64,000 nucleotides of DNA from assembly GCF_003814835.1 (NCBI RefSeq), contig NZ_RKRG01000001.1, positions 124,001 to 188,000 of the forward strand, read 5' to 3'. The stretch comes from Methanobrevibacter gottschalkii DSM 11977 (lineage in GTDB: Archaea > Methanobacteriota > Methanobacteria > Methanobacteriales > Methanobacteriaceae). This document shows positions 39,364 to 48,903 of the stretch, one piece after another. A program made the translations under genes and the position numbers. Below the pieces are notes generated by a model. That model searched no databases. It was given only the letters and a program-made list of their open reading frames with translations, and had not been told where the DNA came from. The first letter of the stretch is position 1, and every line of letters begins with the position of its first letter.

Positions 39364-40308
39364 ATGGATAGCGGAATAATTATTCAAGTTGTATTATTAA
39401 TTGTAGGGTTTGTATTTTTAATTAAAGGATCGGATATTTTTGTTGATGGTTCAAGCAGCATTGCATCACTTCTAAAAGTACCGACAATAATTGTTGGTTT
39501 AACTATTGTGGCATTTGGAACAAGTGCTCCCGAAGCAGCCGTTTCAATAATATCTTCAATTAATGGAAATAATGCAATGGCAGTTAGCAATATCATTGGA
39601 AGTAACATATTCAATATATTAATCATCATAGGTGTTGGTACATTACTTGGCGATTTATTAATGGAAAAAAATGTTTTAAACAGAGATTTGCCTATCCTAA
39701 TAGGAGTTACATTGCTATTAACTGCATTTATCATTATTGGATGGAACATATCCACTATTGAAGGAATAATTTTACTTGCAATTATTGTTGTTTATGTATT
39801 TTCACTTATTCATTCTTCAAAAAAAGATAGTCATGCACATGATGTAGATAAACCAAAATTAAGCACTAAAAAGAGCATATCCTTTATCATTATCGGACTG
39901 GTGGGAATTATTCTTGGTGGAGATTTAGTTGTAAAAAGTGCTTCAACTATTGCAATCTCCTTTGGAATGAGTGAAACATTAGTAGGATTGACCATTGTAG
40001 CAATCGGTACATCATTACCTGAACTTGTAACTTCACTTACTGCTTTAAAAAAAGGAGAAAATCAATTAGTTATAGGTAATGTAATTGGATCAAATATTTT
40101 CAACATGTTATTTGTTTTAGGTGCAAGTAGTGCAATAAGTGAAATACCACTCGATTCAAGTTTACTTGTTGATGTCATGTTTATGATATTTATTACATTA
40201 TTATGTTTCATATTTGGTAAAACACAAGAAAAATATGACAAAAAAGAAGGTATTATATTCATAGCATTATTTATTGCATATATGGCTTTCGCAATCCTGA
40301 GAAATTAA
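39364..40308 (+). CDS. Sodium/calcium exchanger family protein (CaCA)
   Basis: A 314-residue inner-membrane antiporter with the two inverted CaCA repeats. Repeat one has GTSAPEAAVSIISS and SNIIGSNIFNILI; repeat two has GTSLPELVTSLTAL and GNVIGSNIFNMLF. About ten helices are predicted. The family exchanges Ca2+ (or K+) for Na+ or H+; the ion pair here is unknown. The ATG at 39364 has agagg upstream, just before the stop of the CBS gene, so the two form an ion-transport operon. Its last 42 bases overlap the convergent PP-loop gene. Confidence 0.88.
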   Translation: MDSGIIIQVVLLIVGFVFLIKGSDIFVDGSSSIASLLKVPTIIVGLTIVAFGTSAPEAAVSIISSINGNNAMAVSNIIGSNIFNILIIIGVGTLLGDLLMEKNVLNRDLPILIGVTLLLTAFIIIGWNISTIEGIILLAIIVVYVFSLIHSSKKDSHAHDVDKPKLSTKKSISFIIIGLVGIILGGDLVVKSASTIAISFGMSETLVGLTIVAIGTSLPELVTSLTALKKGENQLVIGNVIGSNIFNMLFVLGASSAISEIPLDSSLLVDVMFMIFITLLCFIFGKTQEKYDKKEGIIFIALFIAYMAFAILRN

Positions 40309-41142
40309 TTCTTTTAGTTCGCAAGCCTTGCAAATATTAGATGAAGTTGGCTCACCACATAATTCACATTCATTAAGGTTTGCAGATATATCATTTTCAA
40401 AAGTTAATATCTTTTGGAAAGATTCCATCACATTATTTTTAACACCAGGATATTTATCTTCACTAACATTTAAAAATTCTTTAATTTTAGCTCTTAGAGA
40501 CAAATGAGAATACGGACATTCATCTAAATGTATATTAATATCATTAATTATAGCCCACATTCCAACTTCTTTTTCAGGTGTGTTCCATAATGGTTTTATT
40601 CTCGGAACCAATTTTGGATGTATAACATCAAGTTCAGGCCCAAATTTTGAGAATTTAATTGTATCCCCTCGTGCAAAACTCATTAAAAAAGATTGTATTT
40701 CATCATCTAAATTGTGCCCAGTAGCTATTTTAACTGCACCTATCTCATATGCAGTTTTATTTAAAATATTTCTTCTAAAAACGCCACATGGAATGCATGC
40801 ACTTTTAAAGTCTTGATAGATATCATCTAATGCGAATCCCTCTTCCTCTTTAAATGATTTTTGAATTAATTCAATGCCCAACTCATTAGCATTACTAACA
40901 GCAGAATCAATGCCATGTTGCCTGTAACCTTCAATTCCTTCATCCACACTAATAGCTACTAAATCAAAATCCAATTGATTTTGATAATTTTTTAGTGCAT
41001 GTAAAGTTAATACACTATCCTTACCACCGGACAATGCAACAGCAATTAATTCCCCTTCCCTAATCAATTCATAGTCATGAATTAATGTATTAATCCTTGT
41101 AAAAATATAATCATTAAATTCATCTTTGTTTAATTTAGACAT
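40267..41142 (-). CDS. PP-loop tRNA thiolation enzyme (TtuA/Ncs6 type)
   Basis: A 291-residue ATP pyrophosphatase-type enzyme that probably inserts sulfur at C2 of a tRNA uridine (or C32). The PP-loop is ALSGGKDSVLTL (about 35-46). Catalytic cysteine regions include CIPCGVFRRNIL (about 117-128) and a GHNLDDEIQSFLM block. The C-terminus carries a zinc-type motif, CELCGEPTSSNICKACEL (about 258-275). The N-terminal zinc ribbon usual in TtuA/Ncs6 is absent, so this may be a specialised paralogue. Its 3' end overlaps the exchanger gene by 42 bases tail to tail. Confidence 0.82.
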   Translation of the reverse strand: MSKLNKDEFNDYIFTRINTLIHDYELIREGELIAVALSGGKDSVLTLHALKNYQNQLDFDLVAISVDEGIEGYRQHGIDSAVSNANELGIELIQKSFKEEEGFALDDIYQDFKSACIPCGVFRRNILNKTAYEIGAVKIATGHNLDDEIQSFLMSFARGDTIKFSKFGPELDVIHPKLVPRIKPLWNTPEKEVGMWAIINDINIHLDECPYSHLSLRAKIKEFLNVSEDKYPGVKNNVMESFQKILTFENDISANLNECELCGEPTSSNICKACELKELISQDCESHICNK

Positions 41143-41193
41143 TACTAAATTGATTTATAGAAAGATAAATAAATAATTTTAGTAGGTGAAAAA

Positions 41194-41499
41194 ATGATAA
41201 CATGTGATTTTGCAATATTGCCTGTCGGAACCGAAACTACTGAATGTAAAGAGTATGTGACTGCAGCAGTCCAATCTATAAAAGATTCTGGACTTAGCTA
41301 CCAATTAACCGGAATGGGAACACAAATTGAAGCAGATGATTTAGAAGAACTTTACACTGCAATAGCTAAAGCACAGGAAGCAATTTTCAAACTTGGAATT
41401 GGTAGAGTGTATACAGTTATAAAAGTAGATGATAGAAGAGACCTTGAAAATAGAACTTTAGATGCTAAAGTAAGTACAGTAGAGGAAATGTTAAAATAA
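41194..41499 (+). CDS. MTH1187/YkoF-like small protein
   Basis: A 101-residue ferredoxin-like-fold protein of the MTH1187 (DUF77) family. The start MITCDFAILPVGTETTECKEY and the YQLTGMGTQIEADDLEEL segment match. Members bind thiamine-like or other small ligands in bacteria; the archaeal ligand is unknown. It is flanked by opposite-strand genes and ends at a hairpin shared with the convergent aminotransferase. Confidence 0.85.
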   Translation: MITCDFAILPVGTETTECKEYVTAAVQSIKDSGLSYQLTGMGTQIEADDLEELYTAIAKAQEAIFKLGIGRVYTVIKVDDRRDLENRTLDAKVSTVEEMLK

Positions 41500-41509
41500 A
41501 TAAAAAAAG

Positions 41510-41533
41510 AAAATTAGCAATTAAGCTAATTTT
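41510..41533. terminator. Bidirectional hairpin between convergent genes
   Basis: A 9-bp stem (AAAATTAGC at 41510-41518, GCTAATTTT at 41525-41533) has a 6-base loop and A/T tracts on both sides. It lies between the MTH1187-like gene and the stop of the DegT-like gene, so it can end transcripts from either side. Confidence 0.6.
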
Positions 41534-42627
41534 TCTGAAGCCATTTTAACAGCTTCAATAACTAAATCTAAATCTTCTTTTGTTAAAGATGGATGAACTG
41601 GAAGAGAAATAACACTATTTGCAGCAAGTTCTGCTCTTGGACAATTGCCAGTGATTCCTAATGATTTATAAATTGGTTGATTATATAATGGAATTGGATA
41701 ATGGATTCCAGTTCCAACACCACATTCATTAATAATATCTACCCAATCATCCCTATTTCCTTCAACTCTGATAGTGTATTGATGATATACATGTTTTGAG
41801 TCATATGCACAATACGGAGTGATAATTCCATCAACATCTTTTAAACCTTCATTTAGATATGCTGCATTTTTAATTCTTTTATCATTAAATCCATCAATTT
41901 TATCTAATTGAGCAAGACCAATAGCTGCGGAAATATCAGTCATTCTGAAGTTATAACCTACTTCATCGTGATGATATCTTACGCTTGCACCATGAGCTCT
42001 GAATATTTTAGCATTTTCAGCCAATTCTTCATCATCAGTTGTTATTATTCCACCTTCAGAAGTTGTCATATTTTTAGTAGGGTAAAAACTAAAACATGAC
42101 ATATCCCCTAAACTGCCCACCTTCCTACCATTACAGGTTGCACCATGAGCTTGTGCGGCATCCTCAATGACCATTAAACCATGTTTTTCTGCAATATCAT
42201 TGATTTTATCCATATTTGCAGATTGTCCATATAACTGAACTGGTAAAATAGCCTTTGTATGTTCAGTTATTAATGCTTCAATAGACTCAGGATTCATAGT
42301 ATATGTTTTTAAGTCAATGTCTGCAAAAACCGGTTTTGCACCAGTGTATAAAATTGAATTTCCGGTTGCAATAAATGTAAATGGAGTTGTAATTACTTCA
42401 TCCCCTTCACCAATACCACAAGAGAGCAATGCAACATGCAATGCAGCAGTTCCGGAGTTAACAGCAATACCATACTTAGCTCCAACCCAATCAGCAAATT
42501 TTTGCTCAAATTCAGCAACTCTTGGTCCTTGAGCAATCATTCCAGATTTTAAAACTTCAACCACATTTTCTATTTCTTCTTCTCCAATTATTGGTTTTGC
42601 AATAGGAACTTTAATGTTTGACACCAT
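41521..42627 (-). CDS. DegT/DnrJ/EryC1 family sugar aminotransferase
   Basis: A 368-residue PLP enzyme of the DegT/DnrJ/EryC1/StrS family. These transfer an amino group to keto-sugar nucleotides for surface glycans. The PLP lysine is in [14 protein letters not shown] (about residue 182). Other landmarks are [10 protein letters not shown] and [11 protein letters not shown]. In Methanobacteriales this could serve pseudomurein precursors or N-glycans; the substrate is not determinable. The start at 42627 ([12 protein letters not shown]) has a ggtgatt Shine-Dalgarno sequence; a TTG three codons upstream is less likely. Confidence 0.88.
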   Translation of the reverse strand: MVSNIKVPIAKPIIGEEEIENVVEVLKSGMIAQGPRVAEFEQKFADWVGAKYGIAVNSGTAALHVALLSCGIGEGDEVITTPFTFIATGNSILYTGAKPVFADIDLKTYTMNPESIEALITEHTKAILPVQLYGQSANMDKINDIAEKHGLMVIEDAAQAHGATCNGRKVGSLGDMSCFSFYPTKNMTTSEGGIITTDDEELAENAKIFRAHGASVRYHHDEVGYNFRMTDISAAIGLAQLDKIDGFNDKRIKNAAYLNEGLKDVDGIITPYCAYDSKHVYHQYTIRVEGNRDDWVDIINECGVGTGIHYPIPLYNQPIYKSLGITGNCPRAELAANSVISLPVHPSLTKEDLDLVIEAVKMASEKLA

Positions 42628-42730
42628 AATCACCAATTAATATAAATTAAAATTATCTATACTAATCTTTAAATCTAATAATATTTAAAACATTACTTAA
42701 TAAAATAAAACAATTTAAGAGTGAGAATTA

Positions 42731-43897
42731 ATGGAAGAATATAAAATCAAAACTATTGAAGAAGGATTAACAAAAATTGAATTTCCAGAATTTGATAAGG
42801 TATCTTCTGATGCTCCAGTTTTTTACAATCCCCATATGGAATTAAATAGGGATTTATCAATACTTGCAATACAAGTATTCCAAAAAGAACAAAAAAGAGA
42901 AATAAATATTTGTGATTTATTTGGAGGAAGTGGAATACGAGGCATCCGTTATAAGAATGAAATTGACGGAGTAGGTGAAATTTCCATTAATGATATAAGT
43001 GAGACAGCAAATCATTACGAAAAACACAACATAAAATTAAACAATTTAGAAGATATTGAAGTATACCAACATGATGCAAGTATGTTTTTAAGAATGAAAC
43101 GTGGAGAATTTGATGTAATTGATATTGATCCGTTTGGAACACCATCCCCATTTCTTGATTCATCCGGTTATTGTGCTAAAAGAAATTCCCTATTATGTGT
43201 TACAGCAACAGATACATCTGCCCTATGTGGAACCTATAAAGAACCGTGTATACGTAAATATAATGCAAAACCCTACAAAAGTGAATACTGTCATGAAACA
43301 GGAATTAGAATATTAGCAGGTTTTGTTGCACTAACTCTTTCAAAATATGCAAAATGCATTGATGTAAAAATGTCTCATAGTACTGAACATTACATGAGAT
43401 TATACCTTGAAATTAAAAAAGGTTCAAAAAGAACAGATGAAACATTGAACAATATTGGTTATATTAGCCATTGTAAAAATTGTCTTCACAGACAAACAAG
43501 TAATGGCCTAGCTAGTTCTATTGATGCAATTTGTCCAGTTTGTGGTGAAAAACTAATTCATGCAGGCCCTTTATGGTTAGGCCCTATCCAAAATGGAGAA
43601 TTTATTCAAAAAATGATTGAAGAAACTGAAAATAAAAAAATCAATAGTGAAAAAGAAGCTTTGAAATTATTAAATAAATGTCATGATGAAGCTAATGCTC
43701 CGGCAACATTCTTTGATATTCACCTCATCTGCAAAACATTAAAGATTAGTGCTCCAAAGTTCGACTTGATTTTAGATGAACTTAAAAAAGAAGGATTTAT
43801 AGCAGTGAAAACCCATTTTAAACCATTAGGTATGAAAACAGATGCATCTATTGAGAATATTAAAAACATTCTTATCCAATTACAAAGTAAAATTTAA
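42731..43897 (+). CDS. trm1: tRNA (guanine26-N2)-dimethyltransferase Trm1
   Basis: A 388-residue SAM-dependent enzyme that makes m2,2G26 in tRNA. The SAM-binding motif is DLFGGSGIRGIRYK (about 59-72), and the catalytic block is DIDPFGTPSPFLDS. A zinc-binding Cys4 set (CKNCLH and CPVCGEK, about 245-285) and a C-terminal winged-helix-like region complete the family layout. The length is normal. A gtgag Shine-Dalgarno sequence precedes the ATG. It is divergent from the DegT-like gene. Confidence 0.94.
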   Translation: MEEYKIKTIEEGLTKIEFPEFDKVSSDAPVFYNPHMELNRDLSILAIQVFQKEQKREINICDLFGGSGIRGIRYKNEIDGVGEISINDISETANHYEKHNIKLNNLEDIEVYQHDASMFLRMKRGEFDVIDIDPFGTPSPFLDSSGYCAKRNSLLCVTATDTSALCGTYKEPCIRKYNAKPYKSEYCHETGIRILAGFVALTLSKYAKCIDVKMSHSTEHYMRLYLEIKKGSKRTDETLNNIGYISHCKNCLHRQTSNGLASSIDAICPVCGEKLIHAGPLWLGPIQNGEFIQKMIEETENKKINSEKEALKLLNKCHDEANAPATFFDIHLICKTLKISAPKFDLILDELKKEGFIAVKTHFKPLGMKTDASIENIKNILIQLQSKI

Positions 43898-44097
43898 AAA
43901 ATATAATATAATGAACTATATTTTTATAAGAAATACTAAAAAAATAAATAAATATTATTAATTTTTAAAAAAAATAAATAAAAAATAAAAAATATATTAT
44001 AAAGTTTTAAATATCATGAAAAATATATTATGAATGATAAGGTTGATTAAAATAAATTAACCAATTTTATATTAAATAAAATAAGAGGTATATAACA

Positions 44098-44574
44098 ATG
44101 GTAAAAACAAAGGATAATGTTATCAAGTTAGATGATACTGATATCAAAATTTTAAAAATAATCAATGAGGATGTGAGAACTTCATATAGACAAATTTCAC
44201 GTAGCTTAGATGTATCAGTAGGAACAGTTCATAACCGTATTGATAAAATGGTAAAATCTGGAGTTATTAAAAAATTCTCACCAGTTATTGATCATGAAAA
44301 ATTAGGTTTCGTTTTAACCACCATTATCGGAGTAAGAGTAAAAGGTGGAAAACTCAAAAATTGGGAAGAAAAAACCTTTTTTAACAAAAATGTAGTTGGA
44401 ATCTATGACGTTACTGGAGAATACGATGCATTCTTAATTGCAAAATTCAGAAACACAAACGAATTAAACGGATTTATTAAAGAATTGCTAAAAGATCCGA
44501 TCATAGAAAGAACTTATACACAAACTGTTTTAGATGTTATTAAAGAAGATATGGGATCTTCAAACATTTTATAA
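44098..44574 (+). CDS. Lrp/AsnC family transcriptional regulator
   Basis: A 158-residue regulator. The N-terminal helix-turn-helix spans DDTDIKILKIINEDVRTSYR then QISRSLDVSVGTVHNRIDKM (about 11-52). The C-terminal RAM domain (GVRVKGGKL, GEYDAFLIAKFRN) would bind an amino acid and drive oligomerisation. Ligand and targets are unknown. It is flanked by about 200-base AT-rich intergenic regions on both sides, so it is transcribed alone. The ribosome-binding site is aagagg, 10 bases before the ATG. Confidence 0.92.
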   Translation: MVKTKDNVIKLDDTDIKILKIINEDVRTSYRQISRSLDVSVGTVHNRIDKMVKSGVIKKFSPVIDHEKLGFVLTTIIGVRVKGGKLKNWEEKTFFNKNVVGIYDVTGEYDAFLIAKFRNTNELNGFIKELLKDPIIERTYTQTVLDVIKEDMGSSNIL

Positions 44575-44765
44575 ATTACTTTTGAAAGATAGTTTCTACT
44601 TAATATAAAAATTTTCAAATTTTTTTAATATATTTATTTTATTGTAAATTTGTAAAATAAAACTACAATTCTAATGAAAATATAACTAAAAACAACCAAA
44701 TTTCGTTAAACTATATAAATAAAAAACACAATACAATATAATATTAGAAATAAAACTTAGAGGTT

Positions 44766-45710
44766 ATGAAATTGGCAGTATGCTTACCCGATACTCAAGA
44801 CGATGCTCCAAGTATACCTATAAAATTAACTAGAGTAGGTGTTACAGGAGTTAAAAAATTATTACAATTAGATAGAACAAATAAAAGACCAATAATTTTA
44901 TTACCTACATTTGATGCATTTGTAGACTTGCCAAATGATCAAAAAGGAGTACACATGTCTAGAAACCCGGAAGCTATTAGTGAAGTACTTGAAAGTGTTG
45001 CTAAAGATCCAACTGTAGACATTGAATCATTATGTGCAAAAATTGTTGAAAAAATGATGACCAAACATGAATATGCAAAACGTGTTGAAATTTCAATGAC
45101 AACAGACTACATGTTTATGAAAGAGTCACCTGTTACCAAAAATAAAACTCAGGAAATGAGTAAATTAATAGCAAAAGCTATTGGATTTAGAGATGAAAAG
45201 GGAAACATTAAAATCAGAAAAAGCGTTGGTGCAGAAGTTATTGGAATGACTGTTTGTCCATGTGCACAAGAATCTGTAAGAGAATCTGATAAAAATAAAT
45301 TATTAGAATTCTTAGATGAAGAGACTACACAAAAAGTTTTAGATACTGTTACTTTTGCTTCACATAACCAAAGAGGCATTGGAACATTATTAATTGAAGT
45401 TCCAGAAGATAAAAAAGTTAAAGCGGAAGACCTTATAGACATTATCGAAAGTTCAATGAGTTCGCCTGTTTGTGAATTACTCAAAAGACCTGATGAAAAT
45501 GCAACTGTTATGAATGCACATAGAAAACCTGTTTTTGTTGAAGATTGTGTTAGAAATATGATGGAAAAAATTGCTAATAAATATGCTAATTTGCCAGATG
45601 ACACATTAATCACAGCACGTCAGGAAAATCAAGAAAGTATCCATAGACATAATGCATATGCTGAAAAAGTAACTACAATGGGCGAATTAAAATCTGAACT
45701 AGATATCTAA
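44766..45710 (+). CDS. mptA: GTP cyclohydrolase MptA (type IV)
   Basis: A 314-residue Fe2+-dependent GTP cyclohydrolase of the FolE2/MptA family. It makes 7,8-dihydroneopterin 2',3'-cyclic phosphate for methanopterin synthesis. Family marks include LPDTQDDAPSIPIKLTRVGV at the start, HMSRNPEAISEVL, the metal-site cysteine region GMTVCPCAQESVRE and SHNQRGIGTLLIEV. The promoter TATA-like actatataaataaa (about 44710-44723) lies about 45-55 bases upstream. The next gene, DUF2120-like, follows by 14 bases. Confidence 0.93.
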   Translation: MKLAVCLPDTQDDAPSIPIKLTRVGVTGVKKLLQLDRTNKRPIILLPTFDAFVDLPNDQKGVHMSRNPEAISEVLESVAKDPTVDIESLCAKIVEKMMTKHEYAKRVEISMTTDYMFMKESPVTKNKTQEMSKLIAKAIGFRDEKGNIKIRKSVGAEVIGMTVCPCAQESVRESDKNKLLEFLDEETTQKVLDTVTFASHNQRGIGTLLIEVPEDKKVKAEDLIDIIESSMSSPVCELLKRPDENATVMNAHRKPVFVEDCVRNMMEKIANKYANLPDDTLITARQENQESIHRHNAYAEKVTTMGELKSELDI

Positions 45711-45724
45711 TAGGATCTGATTTA

Positions 45725-46165
45725 ATGAAAAAAAGTTATGAAATTGCAGGACAAGTAATGGGATTTTTTGAATCATTTAAAGGTTCAAGACCTGCAATTA
45801 ACAATGATAGAATACTCATTGTTAGAGGAAGATCAAGGAAAATCATTCCAATAAATGAATTTGACTCCAAACTTAGTGAAATCGGAGAAATTCTTGGAGG
45901 GACCGAATTAAATGCAAGCTCTGAAAAGATTTCTGAAATATTGCAGTATGGAGACAAAAACATCCAAAAAAGTGAAGGAAATACTACCTCTATTGATGAA
46001 CATGGATTTACCAGAATGAAAGATGAACTTGAATCAATGGGGCTTGTAGTTGCATATAAAGTGTTTGAACTCTTAGGCTTTGATGTGGTAATTGCCATAT
46101 GGGAAGATAGAAACGAACTACCTCCATTATATGTGGAAGTGACTGTTTCAGAACATGAAGATTAA
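45725..46165 (+). CDS. Conserved archaeal protein (possibly DUF2120)
   Basis: A 146-residue soluble protein with no catalytic motif that I recognise. It reads MKKSYEIAGQVMGFFESFKG at the start and ends in ELPPLYVEVTVSEHED. I associate it tentatively with the archaeal DUF2120 family. It lies between mptA (14-base gap) and cofG (overlapping or 1-base gap), so it is in an operon of pterin and deazaflavin cofactor genes. A helper role in one of these pathways is possible but unsupported by motifs. Confidence 0.7.
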   Translation: MKKSYEIAGQVMGFFESFKGSRPAINNDRILIVRGRSRKIIPINEFDSKLSEIGEILGGTELNASSEKISEILQYGDKNIQKSEGNTTSIDEHGFTRMKDELESMGLVVAYKVFELLGFDVVIAIWEDRNELPPLYVEVTVSEHED

Positions 46166-47267
46166 AATGCAAAATAAATTAAACAAAGAAGATATTCTCC
46201 ATATTTTAAATGCAACAGATAATGAAATAATCAATTATATGTTAAAAACTGTTCAATATAGGGAGAATCACCTTATTACTTATTCTAAAAATGTATTCAT
46301 ACCATTAACTGAAATTTGCAGAAATGACTGTGGATACTGTAATTTTAAAAAAAAATCTGACGATCCTGAAGCTATAATTCTTAAAACAAAACAGGAAGTT
46401 TTGGAAAGTTTGAAAGAAGCTGAGAAATATGGTTGTAAAGAAGCTCTTTTTACTTTTGGTGAAGATGCTGATAAAGAAGAAGTTGTTAAACTCAAATTAG
46501 CCGAGTATGGCTATGAAAAAATGATAGACTACATCATAGACATATGTCAAATGACTTTAGATGAAACAAGTCTACTGCCACATACAAATGGTGGAAACTT
46601 TAGTTTTGATGATTTGAAAAGATTAAAAGAAGTCAATGCATCTCTAGGATTAATGCTTGAGAACACATCAAATAGATTAATGGAATTGCCTGCACATAAT
46701 AAAAGTCCTGGAAAAAATCCGAAATTAAGACTTGAAACCATATCAAATGCTGGAAAACTTAAAATTCCATATACTACGGGAATATTAATTGGAATTGGAG
46801 AAACAAAAGAAGAAATTGCCGAATCGTTAATTGCAATTAGAGATTTGTATGACAAATATGGACATATTCAAGAAGTAATTATCCAAAATTTCACACCAAT
46901 ACCTGGAATTGAAATGGAAAATTGGCCAGAACCAAGTTTTTTAGATATGATTAAGACTGTAATTGCAGGAACTCTTTTATTTGGAGATACTGATGTAAGT
47001 ATTCAAGTTCCCCCTAACTTAAACAATGAAACTGCACAAATATTCTTATTATGTGGTGCTGATGATTGGGGTGGAGTTTCACCAGTAAGTCGGGATTATG
47101 TGAATATCACATCTCCATGGCCAGGGATTAATGAACTTAAAAAATTAACAATTGATGCAGGTTTTAAATTAACTGAAAGATTATGTATTTATGAAAAATA
47201 CATTAATAGCGAATGGTTAAATGATAATTTATTAAAAAAAGCATCTAATTTATCAAAGCATCAATAA
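46155..47267 (+). CDS. cofG: 7,8-didemethyl-8-hydroxy-5-deazariboflavin synthase subunit CofG
   Basis: A 370-residue radical SAM enzyme. With CofH it makes the Fo chromophore of coenzyme F420 from tyrosine and a ribityl-pyrimidine. The cluster motif is CRNDCGYCNF (about residues 54-63), with family segments ALFTFGEDADKEE and LLPHTNGGNFSF. The first ATG at 46155 overlaps the previous gene by 11 bases; a second ATG at 46167 is an equally possible start. CofH is not in the window. The 3' end overlaps the convergent taw2 gene by 23 bases. Confidence 0.93.
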   Translation: MKIKMQNKLNKEDILHILNATDNEIINYMLKTVQYRENHLITYSKNVFIPLTEICRNDCGYCNFKKKSDDPEAIILKTKQEVLESLKEAEKYGCKEALFTFGEDADKEEVVKLKLAEYGYEKMIDYIIDICQMTLDETSLLPHTNGGNFSFDDLKRLKEVNASLGLMLENTSNRLMELPAHNKSPGKNPKLRLETISNAGKLKIPYTTGILIGIGETKEEIAESLIAIRDLYDKYGHIQEVIIQNFTPIPGIEMENWPEPSFLDMIKTVIAGTLLFGDTDVSIQVPPNLNNETAQIFLLCGADDWGGVSPVSRDYVNITSPWPGINELKKLTIDAGFKLTERLCIYEKYINSEWLNDNLLKKASNLSKHQ

Positions 47268-47982
47268 CAACATGCTCTACTCCAGGAGCATATCTTTTTA
47301 TTTTATTTATTTTTAATAATTCAACATCCCTATTTCCGGCTTGAGCTTTAATTCTTTCTATGGGCCGGGTATTTATTAATTTTTCTGGAACTGTTTCATG
47401 ATAATGAAGAATTCCTCCTTTATTTAGACTATCAATAGCTATTTTTAAATAATGATGAGTTGTTTTTACATATCCCATTAAAATCCTATCCGCCTTAAAT
47501 TTAGGAGTTTTCATCATACAATCTCCTAAAATAGGAGTTACATTAGTTAATTTATTTAATCTAATATTTTCACATAAAAAATGATAAGAATTTGGATTTA
47601 TTTCAATTGGAATAATTTTTTTTGGATTTGAGTGAACACCAATGGGAATGGAGAAATAGCCAATACCTGCAAACATGTCAAGTACGGTTTCATCATCATC
47701 AACTAACTTAGCAATTCTTAATCTTTCATTATTATTACCTTTAGACCACATTACTTTACTTAAATCTAATTTAAATAAACAACCATTTTCCCTGTGTATT
47801 GTTTCAGTTTCTTCCCCATAAAGAATTTTATAAATTGGTTCTCTTTTAGTTCCTTGAATATGGTCAATTTTCATTATAGTTTTTACATTATGCTTCCTAG
47901 ATAATTCATCAAAATTATTATCTGAGTATTTATTATCTAAAATTAAAATATCACCAATTTTTTTATATTTCATTTTAGTCAC
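47245..47982 (-). CDS. taw2: Taw2/Trm5-family tRNA-Phe wyosine aminocarboxypropyltransferase
   Basis: A 245-residue SAM-dependent Rossmann enzyme. The SAM loop is LDMFAGIGYFSIPIG (about residues 97-111), and the IEINPNSYHFLCENI acidic strand follows. In place of the Trm5 NLP motif it has ILMGYVKTTHHYL, which favours the Taw2 group over m1G37 methyltransferase. Taw2 adds the aminocarboxypropyl group to 4-demethylwyosine at position 37 of tRNA-Phe. It is convergent with cofG and divergent from psmB. Confidence 0.82.
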   Translation of the reverse strand: MTKMKYKKIGDILILDNKYSDNNFDELSRKHNVKTIMKIDHIQGTKREPIYKILYGEETETIHRENGCLFKLDLSKVMWSKGNNNERLRIAKLVDDDETVLDMFAGIGYFSIPIGVHSNPKKIIPIEINPNSYHFLCENIRLNKLTNVTPILGDCMMKTPKFKADRILMGYVKTTHHYLKIAIDSLNKGGILHYHETVPEKLINTRPIERIKAQAGNRDVELLKINKIKRYAPGVEHVVIDALIN

Positions 47983-48157
47983 CTTTAGAAAGAAAAGTTT
48001 ATATATTCTAATTGAATAATATAGTATTGTTAGTTTATACTAATTATTGATTCTGATTTTAAATAAAATTAATACAGTCGTGTTAATTTATTTTGTTATA
48101 TTAACCTATGAGTAGTTGAAATAAGATATTTTAAATACTTAAATGAGGTGTATTTAA

Positions 48158-48772
48158 ATGAAAGATAAAATCGTAGAAGGTACAACAACCGTCGGAATTA
48201 CTTGTAAAGATGGGATTGTATTCGCAACTGAAAGAAGAGCAACTATGGGAAATTTAGTAGCTCACAAAGTAGCAGAAAAAATATTTAAAATTGATGATCA
48301 CATTGCAACAACCATTGCAGGTTCTGTTGGAGATGCGCAAAGTTTAATGAAAGTAATTGGTGCAGAAACCTCATTATATCAAATGAGAAACAATGATGAG
48401 ATTAGTGTTAAAGCCGCAGCATCATTAACTGCAAACATTTTACGTTCAGGACCAATGTATGTTCAAATATTACTTGGAGGTATGGATGAAGATGAACCAT
48501 CCATTTATTCATTAGATCCTGCTGGCGGTATGATTAAAGATAATTACATTTCAACTGGATCAGGATCCATCGTGGCTTACGGTGTTCTTGAAGACAGATT
48601 TAGAGATGATTTATCAGTTGATGAAGGACTTGAATTAGCTATAAGAGCTATCAGAGCTGCTGCCGAACGTGACACTTATTCTGGAAACGGATTTTTAGTC
48701 GCTAAAGTAGATAAAGACGGCTTTGAAATGTTAGATAATGAAAAAGTAAAAGAGATTTTGGATAAAATATAA
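48158..48772 (+). CDS. psmB: Proteasome subunit beta
   Basis: A 204-residue beta subunit of the archaeal 20S proteasome. The propeptide is MKDKIVEG; cleavage before Thr9 (TTTVGITC) exposes the N-terminal nucleophile. The conserved lysine and aspartate regions follow (ATERRATMG, GSGSIVAYGVLEDRF). A gaggtg ribosome-binding site precedes the ATG. Downstream about 130 bases separate it from fttA and contain a long inverted repeat. Confidence 0.97.
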   Translation: MKDKIVEGTTTVGITCKDGIVFATERRATMGNLVAHKVAEKIFKIDDHIATTIAGSVGDAQSLMKVIGAETSLYQMRNNDEISVKAAASLTANILRSGPMYVQILLGGMDEDEPSIYSLDPAGGMIKDNYISTGSGSIVAYGVLEDRFRDDLSVDEGLELAIRAIRAAAERDTYSGNGFLVAKVDKDGFEMLDNEKVKEILDKI

Positions 48773-48821
48773 GCAAAACTAATTTTTCATAACTAACTAT
48801 TTTTTTATATAAAATGTGTAT

Positions 48822-48871
48822 ATAGTTTATGAAATTTAACTAATTATGGCTTAAAGCTTTTCATAAACTAT
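48822..48871 (+). promoter_or_regulatory. 13-bp inverted repeat upstream of fttA
   Basis: Perfect 13-base arms (ATAGTTTATGAAA at 48822-48834, TTTCATAAACTAT at 48859-48871) are separated by 24 bases, ending 32 bases before the fttA ATG. It could be an operator, a leader hairpin or the psmB terminator. Confidence 0.5.
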
Positions 48872-48903
48872 TCTAATACACTAACTTTTTTTGAAGGGAT
48901 TAT

